64,000 nt of DNA, from positions 62,001 to 126,000 of the forward strand of contig NZ_CAJNAT010000020.1 in NCBI RefSeq assembly GCF_905220705.1. Direction: 5' to 3'. Position 1 is the first letter of the stretch, and every line of letters begins with the position of its first letter. The DNA is from Paraburkholderia domus. Its GTDB lineage: Bacteria > Pseudomonadota > Gammaproteobacteria > Burkholderiales > Burkholderiaceae. Of this stretch, positions 34,910-43,146 are shown piece after piece. Both the position numbers and the translations under genes were made by a program. Below the pieces are notes generated by a model. It worked only from the letters and a program-made list of their open reading frames with translations, searched no databases and was not told the DNA's origin.

Positions 34910-35974
34910 ATGAGCCAAACCCACACCCGTTTCGACCGACTGCCCGTCGTCGACGTCAGCGGTCTCTTTAGCGATGACCCGGACCGGCGTCTCACAACCG
35001 CACGCGAACTCGACCGTGCCGCGCGTGACGCGGGCTTTTTCTACGTCACCGGCCATCAGGTCTCGCGCGCGCAGCAAGCTGCGCTAATAGAACAGGCAAA
35101 GCAGTTCTTCGCCGCGCCCGACGACTGGAAGATGCGCTATTACATCGGTCAATCGATCGCGCATCGCGGCTATGTGCCGGAAGGCGAAGAGGTTTTCGCG
35201 GGCGGCAAGCGCGACAGGAAGGAAGGGTTCGACACAGGCCGGGAACTGCCGCCCGACGACCCTGACGTCAAAGCCGGCACGCCGATGCTCGGGCCGAATA
35301 TATGGCCTGAGCAGCCGGGTTTTCGCGAAGCGGTCAGCGGGTATTACGACGCGGCGTTCGCACTCGGCCGCGCGTTGTTCCGCGGTTTCTCGCTCGCACT
35401 CGGTTTGCCGGAAACGCATTTCGACGAGTACTTGCAGAAGCCCCCGAGCCAGCTGCGCCTCCTCCACTATCCTCTCGACCCGTCCGCGGAGGACCGGCCG
35501 GGCATCGGTGCGCATACCGACTACGAGTGCTTCACGATTCTGCTGCCAACAGCCCCCGGCCTTGAAGTGATGAACGGCGAGGGCGAATGGATCGATGCGC
35601 CGCCGCTCGACAACGCGTTCGTCGTGAACATCGGCGACATGCTGGAGGTGTGGACCGGCGGTACCTACGTGGCGACTTCACATCGTGTGCGCAAGGTGAG
35701 GGAAGAGCGTTACTCGTTTCCGCTCTTCTTCGCCTGCGACTATCGCACGGTAGTCGAGCCGCTGCCGCAGTTCGCGACACCCGAGGCGGTGGCGAAATAC
35801 CCGCCGGTATCGGCAGGCGACCATCTGTTCGCCCAGACGGCGCAGAGCTTTACCTATTTGAAGCAGCGTCTTGAACGCGGTGAGCTGGCATTGCCTGACG
35901 GGTCGAAGGGTTTGGCGAGCTTTGGGCAACAAGCGCGTTTTACGAGCGGTGCCGCTGCTTCTGCAGTTCGATGA
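34910..35974 (+). CDS. Isopenicillin-N-synthase-family 2-oxoglutarate/Fe(II) oxygenase
   Basis: This 354-residue oxygenase carries the iron triad in GIGAHTDYECF (HxD) and ATSHRVRKV (distal His), and the 2-oxoglutarate-binding RYSFPLF. Segments such as GYVPEGEEVFAG, DPDVKAGTPMLGPNIWPE and GIGAHTDY parallel the ethylene-forming enzyme (GYVASGEEVTAG, RVKAGWPCHGP) and plant homoarginine 6-hydroxylases. Both of those release guanidine from arginine or homoarginine. Its place 579 bp before a guanidine-degradation operon makes a guanidine-yielding role attractive, but the substrate is not established. Other substrates are possible. Confidence 0.83.
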   Translation: MSQTHTRFDRLPVVDVSGLFSDDPDRRLTTARELDRAARDAGFFYVTGHQVSRAQQAALIEQAKQFFAAPDDWKMRYYIGQSIAHRGYVPEGEEVFAGGKRDRKEGFDTGRELPPDDPDVKAGTPMLGPNIWPEQPGFREAVSGYYDAAFALGRALFRGFSLALGLPETHFDEYLQKPPSQLRLLHYPLDPSAEDRPGIGAHTDYECFTILLPTAPGLEVMNGEGEWIDAPPLDNAFVVNIGDMLEVWTGGTYVATSHRVRKVREERYSFPLFFACDYRTVVEPLPQFATPEAVAKYPPVSAGDHLFAQTAQSFTYLKQRLERGELALPDGSKGLASFGQQARFTSGAAASAVR

Positions 35975-36061
35975 AACGTACCGACATCAGCGTGTAGAGC
36001 GTGCGGCGAAGCGTGGCGAGCGTGAGCATGGTCGGATGAGTGAGGTGATGAACGTGGCGCC

Positions 36062-36084
36062 ATGGCACGCACACACCGTGCCAT
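36062..36084. terminator. Hairpin downstream of the oxygenase gene
   Basis: ATGGCACG (36062-36069) and CGTGCCAT (36077-36084) are perfect arms around a CACACAC loop. No T-run follows, so termination is uncertain; it could also be a protein-binding dyad upstream of the guanidine promoter. Confidence 0.35.
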
Positions 36085-36134
36085 CGTAAAGAGCCCCTAC
36101 GCCGCGTGAGACATGTGAGCGCGCAGCCCAATCG

Positions 36135-36183
36135 TGGTGCTTCGCGCATTCATCTGGTGCCTGATCGCCCTCAACCGTGGTGC
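36135..36183 (+). promoter_or_regulatory. Three TGGTGC direct repeats upstream of the guanidine operon promoter
   Basis: TGGTGC occurs at 36135, 36155 and 36178, about two helical turns apart. They lie 100-150 bp upstream of the sigma-54-type element, where an enhancer protein would bind. GGTGC is a half of the NtrC consensus (GCACC-N5-GGTGC), but complete dyads are not present, so the assignment is weak. Confidence 0.35.
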
Positions 36184-36283
36184 GTGTGCCATCAACGCAA
36201 CCAAGCTGCGGGCCCGCTAATTGTGCCGCCAACAGCATTCAATCCCTTGCCACTCTGCGCTTGCGGCCCCGGCAACATAATCC

Positions 36284-36300
36284 TGGCACGCAACTCGCTT
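36284..36300 (+). promoter_or_regulatory. Predicted sigma-54 promoter of the guanidine operon
   Basis: TGGCACGCAACTCGCTT has GG (36285-36286) and GC (36297-36298) separated by exactly 10 bases. It matches TGGCAC-N5-TTGC with one mismatch. The riboswitch begins about 45-50 bases downstream, consistent with the expected start site. Confidence 0.65.
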
Positions 36301-36340
36301 AGCTATGCAGCGAGAGGTGCGAAGTAATTTGCATCATCTT

Positions 36341-36494
36341 CAGGATCGCTAGGGTTCCGGTCGTACCGCTTTAAAGGCTTTTAGTTGGCTTTGAAGCGTG
36401 CACACGATGTCTGGTCCGAGAGCAATCCGGTCTTGCCGTTCACCTTCTTTCAAGGCGCCGGCGAGGCTCCACGGAGGGATAAAAGCCCGGGAGG
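36341..36494 (+). promoter_or_regulatory. Guanidine-I (ykkC) riboswitch of the guanidine degradation operon
   Basis: The conserved elements appear in order: CTAGGGTTCCGG, then CTGGTCCGAGAGC in the middle and ACGGAGGGATAAAAGCCCGG with GAGG at the end. All invariant strings of the class are present and correctly ordered. The 3' end overlaps a terminator stem, giving an on-switch in which guanidinium permits read-through into cgdA. Confidence 0.94.
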
Positions 36495-36529
36495 TCGCGA
36501 TGTCGGTCAATCGCCCTCTCATGCTTTTT
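36491..36529 (+). terminator. Riboswitch-controlled intrinsic terminator
   Basis: GAGG and GCGAT pair with ATCGC and CCTC (small bulge), and the stem is followed by TCATGCTTTTT. Its left arm is the last part of the ykkC aptamer, so ligand-bound aptamer and terminator are mutually exclusive. Confidence 0.62.
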
Positions 36530-36552
36530 CCCAACCGATACCAGGAGCCTCC

Positions 36553-37308
36553 ATGTCGACGCAAAATCCTGTCGATCTCGCACCGATCCCGCACGTGTTG
36601 TGGGAATCCGTGATTCCCGCCGGCACGCACTGGTCCGGCGTGCTGCGCCGTGGCGTTGCGCTGCGCATCGTCGATCCCGAGGGCGGCGCCAATCTGGCCG
36701 CCGTGTTCTACCGGCACGACGAGCCGCTCGAACGCTACAACATGGCCGATACGTTGAAGGCGCAGCACACCGCGCATCTGACGCGCGGCCACGTGCTCTA
36801 TTCGGATATGGGCCGTGTACTCGCCTCGATCACGGCCGACACGCTCGGCTGGCACGATCCGCTGGGCGGTCTCGGCGATGCCGAACTGTTCGCGAGCAAG
36901 TACGGCGAAGCCCGCTATCAGCAACATCGCAATACGATGGTGCGCAACGGCCGCGACAGCCTGCTGCTCGAACTGGCCAAGCACGGTCTGGGCACGCGCG
37001 ATCTCGTCGCCAACATCAACTTTTTCAGCAAGCTCGCCATCAGTGAAGACGGCTCGCTCAATTTCGTCACGGGGCATTCGAAAGCCGGCGCGGCGTTCGA
37101 TCTGCGTTTCGAAATGGACACGCTCGCCGCGTTTTCGAGCGCACCGCATCCACTGAACCCTTCCTCCGAATACGAACCGCGGCCCGTCAAGCTGATTGCG
37201 TACCGCGCGTATGCCGCCGACGCCGCCGTACCGGCCGACGATCCCTGCCGCTCCGCCTGTCCCGAGAATGAGCGCGGCTTCGTCAACACCGATCGTCTGT
37301 TCGTTTAA
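36553..37308 (+). CDS. cgdA: Carboxyguanidine deiminase subunit A (DUF1989; formerly urea carboxylase-associated protein)
   Basis: The 251-residue protein belongs to the DUF1989 family, formerly named urea-carboxylase-associated protein. With its partner it is now known to deiminate carboxyguanidine to allophanate and ammonia. Family features seen are SGVLRRGVALRIVDPEGGANLAAVFYRHDEPLERYNMADTLKAQH, the GRVLASITADTLGWHDPLGG segment and RDLVANINFFSK. The ATG at 36553 follows CAGGAG, and the upstream frame belongs to the riboswitch. It is followed after 11 bp by cgdB. Sequence around conserved His and Asp residues is kept in both subunits. Confidence 0.9.
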   Translation: MSTQNPVDLAPIPHVLWESVIPAGTHWSGVLRRGVALRIVDPEGGANLAAVFYRHDEPLERYNMADTLKAQHTAHLTRGHVLYSDMGRVLASITADTLGWHDPLGGLGDAELFASKYGEARYQQHRNTMVRNGRDSLLLELAKHGLGTRDLVANINFFSKLAISEDGSLNFVTGHSKAGAAFDLRFEMDTLAAFSSAPHPLNPSSEYEPRPVKLIAYRAYAADAAVPADDPCRSACPENERGFVNTDRLFV

Positions 37309-37319
37309 GGAGACCCGCG

Positions 37320-37976
37320 ATGCCCATCATCGAAAGCAAGCTCGACATCCGTCACGCGGTCTATGACCTCACGCTGCCGTCCGGCGAGCCATGGCTGCAT
37401 GAAGTCAAGCGCGGCCAGGTGTTCCGCATTCTCGATCTGGAAGGTAATCAGGCCGTCGACACACTGTTCTATAACAGCGCCGATCCGCTCGAACGCTACA
37501 GTGCGCAGGACACGATTCGCGCGCAACGCAACCTCTATCTGTCCGCCGGCAGCGTGCTGATGTCGAACCTCGGCAAGCCGATGGTGACCCTCGTCGCGGA
37601 CACCTGCGGGCGTCACGACACCCTCGGCGGCGCGTGCGCGGCCGAGAGCAACACGGTTCGCTACGCGCTCGACAAACGCCATATGCACAGTTGCCGCGAC
37701 AGCTTCCTGCATGCGATTACGCATTGCACGTGCGGCGTGGGCACGCAGCTCACCAAGCGCGACATCGTCAGCAATATCAACTTCTTCATGAATGTACCGG
37801 TGACGCCGCTCGGCAAACTGAGCTTCGAAGACGGCATCTCGGCGCCGGGCAAATACGTCGAGATGCGCGCCGAGATGGACGTGACGGTATTGATCTCGAA
37901 CTGTCCGCAGCTGAACAACCCGTGCAACGGCTACAACCCGACGCCCGTGCGCCTGACCATCTGGGACGCCCAATGA
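37320..37976 (+). CDS. cgdB: Carboxyguanidine deiminase subunit B (DUF1989)
   Basis: The protein has 218 residues. It is a second DUF1989 protein, homologous to the preceding gene: EVKRGQVFRILDLEGNQAVDTLFYNSADPLERYSAQDTIRAQ, MVTLVADTCGRHDTLGGACAAESN and KRDIVSNINFFMNVPVTPLG. Cysteines cluster in HCTCGVGT and the preceding HDTLGGAC, consistent with a metal or catalytic site. It is expected to form a heteromeric enzyme with CgdA. The stop overlaps the carboxylase start as ATGA, so translation is coupled. Confidence 0.9.
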   Translation: MPIIESKLDIRHAVYDLTLPSGEPWLHEVKRGQVFRILDLEGNQAVDTLFYNSADPLERYSAQDTIRAQRNLYLSAGSVLMSNLGKPMVTLVADTCGRHDTLGGACAAESNTVRYALDKRHMHSCRDSFLHAITHCTCGVGTQLTKRDIVSNINFFMNVPVTPLGKLSFEDGISAPGKYVEMRAEMDVTVLISNCPQLNNPCNGYNPTPVRLTIWDAQ

Positions 37977-40900
37977 CATTCGACAAAGTCCTGATTGCCA
38001 ATCGCGGCGAAATTGCCTGCCGCGTGATTCGCACGCTCAAGCGCCTCGGCATTGCGTCGGTGGCGGTCTATTCGGAAGCGGATCGCCACGCCATGCATGT
38101 GATGCTTGCTGACGAAGCGGTCTGCATCGGCCCGGCGGTGGCGGCCGCCAGCTATCTGAATAGCGCCGCGATTCTCGAGGCGGCGCGCGCAACCGGCGCG
38201 AATGCCGTGCATCCCGGTTACGGTTTTCTCTCGGAAAATGCCGCGTTCGCGCAGGCATGCGAAGACGCGGGCATCCGCTTCATCGGTCCGCGCCCCGCGC
38301 AGATGCTTGAATTCGGCCTGAAGCACACGGCACGCGAGATCGCGAAGGCGAACGACGTGGCGTTGCTGCCGGGCACCGACTTGCTGCCTGACGTGACTAC
38401 CGCGTTAAGCGAGGCCGGGTCGATCGGCTATCCCGTGATGCTGAAAAGCACCGCGGGCGGGGGCGGCATCGGCATGTCGCTGTGCCGCGATGCGGCGCAA
38501 CTGGAGAGCGTGTTTGCATCGGTCGCGCGGCTAGGCGAGGCCAACTTCGCGAACGCGGGTGTCTATATCGAGAAGTTTGTCGAGAATGCGCGCCACATTG
38601 AAGTGCAGATTTTCGGCGACGGCCACGGTGACGTGATCGCGCTCGGCGAACGCGATTGCTCGGTGCAACGACGCCATCAGAAGGTGATCGAGGAGACACC
38701 CGCGCCAGGTTTGACACAGGCGGAACGCGCGGCACTCCACGCGAGCGCCGTGCGCCTCGCGCAGGCCGTGAAGTACGAATCCGCCGGCACGGTCGAGTTC
38801 GTATTCGACGCCGACACACGACGCTTCTATTTCCTCGAAGTGAACACGCGGTTGCAGGTCGAGCATTGCGTCACGGAGGAGGTGACGGGTGTCGATCTGG
38901 TCGAGTGGATGGTTCGCCAGGCAGAGGGCGAGCTTGCGCCGCTCGACACGCTTGTTCCTACGCCCAGCGGAGCGAGCATCCAGGTCCGGTTGTATGCGGA
39001 GGATCCGCACAAGCAGTTTCAGCCGAGCGCGGGCGTGCTGACCCACGTCGCTTTCGCCGCCGATGCGCGGGTCGACACATGGGTCGATGCCGGTACCGAA
39101 GTCAGCGCGTTCTATGATCCGCTGCTCGCGAAGATCATCGTCAAAGGCGCAACACGCGACGCTGCGCTGGCCGCCATGCGTGCCGCGCTGGCGCAAACAC
39201 AGCTCTACGGCATTGAGACGAACCTCGACTATCTGCGCGCCATCGCCGGTTCGGCGACCTTCGCGCGCGGCGAGCAGACCACCGGCTTCCTCTCACGCTT
39301 CATGTTCGCGCCGCACACCATCGACGTGCTCGACGGCGGCGTGCAGACTACCGTGCAGCAAACGCCGGGACGGGTCGGTTACTGGGACATCGGCGTGCCG
39401 CCGTCCGGTCCGATGGATGATCTGTCGTTCCGGCTCGCCAACGAACTGCTCGGCAATCCGGCCGACGCGGCGGGACTCGAATGCGCAATGGTCGGCGCGA
39501 CCCTGCGCTTTAACACCGCGACGCTGTTCGTGCTGGGCGGCGCGCCGCTCGCCGCGACCCTCGACGGAGCGCCGGTCACGCTGTGGCAGGTCACGCGCGC
39601 ACCAGCGGGTTCGGTGCTCAAGCTCGGTGGTGTGACCGGCGCCGGTATGCGCGCCTGTCTCGCGCTCAAGGGCGGCTTGCAGGTGCCGGACTATCTCGGC
39701 AGCAAAGCAACCTTTACGCTGGGCCAGTTCGGCGGCCATGCCGGGCGCGCCTTGCGCAAGGGCGACGTGCTGCATCTCGCCGCCGACGCGGGCCGTGGCG
39801 ACGTGGGCGCGCAACTCGATCCAACCCGCGTGCCGGCGCTGACCCACGACTGGACCCTCGGTGTGCTCGACGGTCCGCACGGTGCGCCGGACTTCTTCAC
39901 GCCCGATGACATCGCGATGCTGTACGGCACGCGCTGGACGGTTCACTACAACTCCAGCCGCACAGGGGTCCGGCTGATCGGTCCGAAGCCGCAGTGGGCG
40001 CGCACGGACGGCGGCGAGGCGGGGCTGCATCCGTCGAATATTCACGACAATGCGTATGCCGTCGGCGCGGTCGATTTCACCGGCGACATGCCGGTGATTC
40101 TCGGCCCGGACGGTCCGAGCCTCGGCGGTTTCGTCTGTCCGGTGACGGTGGTGGGCGGCGAGTTGTGGAAGCTCGGCCAACTGCGGCCGGGGGATACGGT
40201 GCGGTTCGAATCGGTGCGCGCGGAACAGTCGCTGACGGCATCGGCGCCATCTGCTGTACCTACAACAACCCCGACCCCCAGCGCGCACGATTGCATTCTC
40301 TACAGCGATCCATCCGCAGGCGAGGGTACAGGCGTGGTCTACCGCCGCTCCGGCGATCAGAACGTGCTGGTTGAATACGGCCCGCTCATGCTGGACCTGA
40401 ACCTGCGCTTTCGCGTGCATGCGCTAATGAACTGGCTCGATGCACACCGATTGCCCGGCATTGTCGATCTCACGCCGGGTATCCGCTCACTGCAAGTGCA
40501 TTTCGACCACCGGGCGCTGTCGCACGACACCTTGCTCGCGCATCTTCAGCAGGCCGAACGCGAATTGCCCGCCGTCAACGATATGCGCGTACCCAACCGC
40601 ATCGTGCATCTGCCGCTGTCATGGGACGACCCGTCGACGCGGATCGCGATTGAACGCTACATGCAATCGGTGCGTCCCGATGCACCGTGGTGCCCGAGCA
40701 ATATCGAGTTTATTCGCCGCATCAACGGTCTGGAAAGCATCGACGACGTGAAGCGCATCGTGTTCGACGCGCGATACCTGGTGATGGGGCTCGGCGACGT
40801 CTATCTCGGCGCGCCGGTGGCCACCCCGCTCGATCCGCGTCACCGGCTCGTCACGACCAAATACAACCCCGCGCGCACATGGACGCCGGAGAACGCGGTG

Positions 40901-41596
40901 GGGATCGGCGGTGCCTACCTCTGCGTGTATGGCATGGAAGGGCCCGGCGGCTATCAGTTTGTCGGCCGCACCGTACAGATGTGGAACCGCTATCGCACCA
41001 CGCGCGAGTTCGAAGCCGGCAAGCCGTGGCTGCTGCGGTTCTTCGACGAGATCCGCTTCTACGAAGTCAGCGAGGCCGAGCTTGCGGCGTTGCGCGCCGA
41101 TTTCATCTCGGGCCGCGCGAGTCTGAAGATCGAGGAGTCGGTCTTTGACCTCGGTGCGTACAACCGTTTTCTGAAGGACGAAGCCGAATCGATCTCCGCC
41201 TTCAAGCACTCGCAACAGGCGGCATTCGACGAAGAGCGCGAGCGCTGGAATGCCGCCGGGCACGCCGAGTATGTCGGCGAGCCGGTCAGCGACGTAGATT
41301 CGGCAACCGGCAGCGGAACGGGCGACGCGCTTGCGGCGGGTCAGCAAAGCATTGTCGCCGACGTATCGGGCAGTGTCTGGAAACTGCTCGTCAGCGAGGG
41401 AGAGCATGTGAGCGAAGGGCAGGTGGTGGCGATTGTCGAATCGATGAAGATGGAAGTATCCGTTGCCGTCACGGAAGACGGTGTGATCGAAACGATCGAT
41501 TGTGCGGCCGGCGCGGCGGTCGTCGCGGGTCAGCGATTGATGGTGCTGCGTGCCGGCGTTGCAGCCGACGCCACAGAGGAGGCTACGTGCAAATGA
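37973..41596 (+). CDS. Guanidine (urea-type) carboxylase, biotin-dependent
   Basis: This 1207-residue enzyme contains a biotin carboxylase module from residue 1 (VLIANRGEIACRVIRTLKRL, the ATP loop KSTAGGGGIGMS, and FLEVNTRLQVEHCVTE). A carboxyltransferase built from KipA-like (GVQTTVQQTPGRVGYWDIGVPPSGPMDD) and KipI-like (GDQNVLVEYGPLMLDLNLRFRV) halves follows, then a C-terminal biotin carrier with VESMKMEVSV. Such enzymes carboxylate urea or guanidine. The guanidine-I riboswitch and the CgdAB genes make guanidine the preferred substrate. An earlier in-frame ATG exists but would overlap cgdB; 37973 is chosen for the coupled ATGA. Confidence 0.92.
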   Translation: MTFDKVLIANRGEIACRVIRTLKRLGIASVAVYSEADRHAMHVMLADEAVCIGPAVAAASYLNSAAILEAARATGANAVHPGYGFLSENAAFAQACEDAGIRFIGPRPAQMLEFGLKHTAREIAKANDVALLPGTDLLPDVTTALSEAGSIGYPVMLKSTAGGGGIGMSLCRDAAQLESVFASVARLGEANFANAGVYIEKFVENARHIEVQIFGDGHGDVIALGERDCSVQRRHQKVIEETPAPGLTQAERAALHASAVRLAQAVKYESAGTVEFVFDADTRRFYFLEVNTRLQVEHCVTEEVTGVDLVEWMVRQAEGELAPLDTLVPTPSGASIQVRLYAEDPHKQFQPSAGVLTHVAFAADARVDTWVDAGTEVSAFYDPLLAKIIVKGATRDAALAAMRAALAQTQLYGIETNLDYLRAIAGSATFARGEQTTGFLSRFMFAPHTIDVLDGGVQTTVQQTPGRVGYWDIGVPPSGPMDDLSFRLANELLGNPADAAGLECAMVGATLRFNTATLFVLGGAPLAATLDGAPVTLWQVTRAPAGSVLKLGGVTGAGMRACLALKGGLQVPDYLGSKATFTLGQFGGHAGRALRKGDVLHLAADAGRGDVGAQLDPTRVPALTHDWTLGVLDGPHGAPDFFTPDDIAMLYGTRWTVHYNSSRTGVRLIGPKPQWARTDGGEAGLHPSNIHDNAYAVGAVDFTGDMPVILGPDGPSLGGFVCPVTVVGGELWKLGQLRPGDTVRFESVRAEQSLTASAPSAVPTTTPTPSAHDCILYSDPSAGEGTGVVYRRSGDQNVLVEYGPLMLDLNLRFRVHALMNWLDAHRLPGIVDLTPGIRSLQVHFDHRALSHDTLLAHLQQAERELPAVNDMRVPNRIVHLPLSWDDPSTRIAIERYMQSVRPDAPWCPSNIEFIRRINGLESIDDVKRIVFDARYLVMGLGDVYLGAPVATPLDPRHRLVTTKYNPARTWTPENAVGIGGAYLCVYGMEGPGGYQFVGRTVQMWNRYRTTREFEAGKPWLLRFFDEIRFYEVSEAELAALRADFISGRASLKIEESVFDLGAYNRFLKDEAESISAFKHSQQAAFDEERERWNAAGHAEYVGEPVSDVDSATGSGTGDALAAGQQSIVADVSGSVWKLLVSEGEHVSEGQVVAIVESMKMEVSVAVTEDGVIETIDCAAGAAVVAGQRLMVLRAGVAADATEEATCK

Positions 41597-43146
41597 AACA
41601 ACACGACGATCTGTTCGAATCGATGTCGATTGCAACGTTGCAGTCGCGTTACCGCGATGGCAGCCTCACGCCGGCGCAACTGGTTGACGCGATTGCCGCA
41701 CGCACCTCGGGGGACGACCCGCATCACGCGTGGATCCGGCCATTGAGCCGCGACGAGATGATGCGCTACGCCGATGCACTCGATGGCCGGCAAGGCGTGG
41801 ATACGGACGCGCTGCCGCTCTACGGTATTCCGTTCGCGATCAAGGACAACATCGATCTGGCTGGGATCCCAACGACTGCTGCGTGCCCCGCGTACGCCTA
41901 CACCCCTGACAAAAGCGCGGCGGTCGTGCAGCGTCTGATTGCGGCCGGTGCCATTCCGATCGGCAAGACCAACCTCGATCAGTTCGCAACCGGCTTGTCC
42001 GGGCAGCGTTCGCCGCTCGGCGCATGCCGTAACGCCCTCGACCCGCGTTACGCGTCGGGGGGCTCCAGTTCCGGCTCGGCGGTGTCGGTCGCGCTCGGCC
42101 TCGCGGCGTTTGCGCTGGGCACCGACACGGCCGGCTCAGGACGTGTGCCGGCCGCGTTTCACGGCCTGCTCGGACTGAAGCCGACCAAGGGCGTACTGAG
42201 CACGCTCGGCGTGGTGCCGGCCTGCAAGTCGCTCGACTGCGTGTCGATCTTCGCGCGCTCGGCGAACGACGCGCAACGCGTGTTCGAGGTGGCGCACGGC
42301 GTTGCGGAAGACGATCCGTACGCGCGAGCGTTTCAGGCGCCCGAGCAGCCGCGGCCACGCGCACCGACGCCTGCGGCGCGAGCCTCGGCGCCTCGAGCGT
42401 CGCAACCGTCGTTGCACGGCGTGCGCTTCGGCGTGCCGCGCGCGGACCAGCTCGAATTTTTCGGCGACAGCTCGTACGCCCAGGCCTTCGACGCGGTCCT
42501 GACACGCCTGCGTGAAGCCGACGCCGAGCTGGTCGAGATCGACTTCGAACCGTTCCTTGCCACCGCGCGGTTGCTCTACGAGGGGCCGTGGGTAGCCGAA
42601 CGGCTCGCCGCGATCCGCGAGTTCGTCGACACGCAGCCGGATGCGCTGCATCCGGTGATCCGCGAGATCATCGGCGGCGCGGCACGCTGGAGCGCAGCGG
42701 ATGCCTTCGCCGCCTTCGACCGCCTTGCCGTTCTCCGCATGCAGGCCGGCTGGGTATGGCAGCAGATCGACGTGATGGTCACACCGACCTCGGCCACGAC
42801 CGCCACGGTCGACGAACTCGAGGCAGATCCGATCCGCGTCAACTCGCGCTTCGGCTACTACACGAACTTCGTCAATCTGCTCGACCTGTCCGCACTCGCC
42901 GTGCCGGCAGGGGTCTGCGCGAGCGGCGTGCATGCCGGGTTGCCATTTGGCGTGACTTTCGTCGGGCGCGCGCATCAGGACCTCATGCTGCTCGATCTGG
43001 CGCGCGCATGGCTCGGTGAAACGGCATGCGGGCAGGGCCGGTCGCACGCGGCTTCATCGTCCGTAGGGGGCGCACGGACGATGAGCAAGCCATGCGACAC
43101 CGGCACGACCGAACTCTGCCTCGGAGAATCCCATGACCGTGATTAA
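41593..43146 (+). CDS. atzF: Allophanate hydrolase lacking the C-terminal domain
   Basis: The 517-residue protein is an amidase-signature enzyme that hydrolyses allophanate to CO2 and ammonia. The Ser-cisSer-Lys triad is in IKDNIDLAG (Lys) and GGSSSGSAVSVALG (Ser), and GTDTAGSGRVPAAFHGLLGLKPTKG is the family signature. The normal C-terminal domain (GAHLRGQPLN and FGGWLAYL type) is missing. After the amidase core the tail from about residue 475 is degenerate and low-complexity (GRSHAASSSVGGARTMSK). The start overlaps the carboxylase stop as ATGA, and the stop overlaps the permease start by 14 bases. The missing domain exists as a separate gene at 29.7 kb. Confidence 0.9.
   Translation: MKQHDDLFESMSIATLQSRYRDGSLTPAQLVDAIAARTSGDDPHHAWIRPLSRDEMMRYADALDGRQGVDTDALPLYGIPFAIKDNIDLAGIPTTAACPAYAYTPDKSAAVVQRLIAAGAIPIGKTNLDQFATGLSGQRSPLGACRNALDPRYASGGSSSGSAVSVALGLAAFALGTDTAGSGRVPAAFHGLLGLKPTKGVLSTLGVVPACKSLDCVSIFARSANDAQRVFEVAHGVAEDDPYARAFQAPEQPRPRAPTPAARASAPRASQPSLHGVRFGVPRADQLEFFGDSSYAQAFDAVLTRLREADAELVEIDFEPFLATARLLYEGPWVAERLAAIREFVDTQPDALHPVIREIIGGAARWSAADAFAAFDRLAVLRMQAGWVWQQIDVMVTPTSATTATVDELEADPIRVNSRFGYYTNFVNLLDLSALAVPAGVCASGVHAGLPFGVTFVGRAHQDLMLLDLARAWLGETACGQGRSHAASSSVGGARTMSKPCDTGTTELCLGESHDRD

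Noticed and set aside
36385..36552. Upstream extension of the cgdA frame
   Set aside because: It translates the guanidine riboswitch and its terminator; the ATG at 36553 has the ribosome site.
37634..37972. Upstream extension of the carboxylase frame
   Set aside because: It lies within cgdB in another frame and lacks homology-like sequence; the coupled ATGA at 37973 is better.
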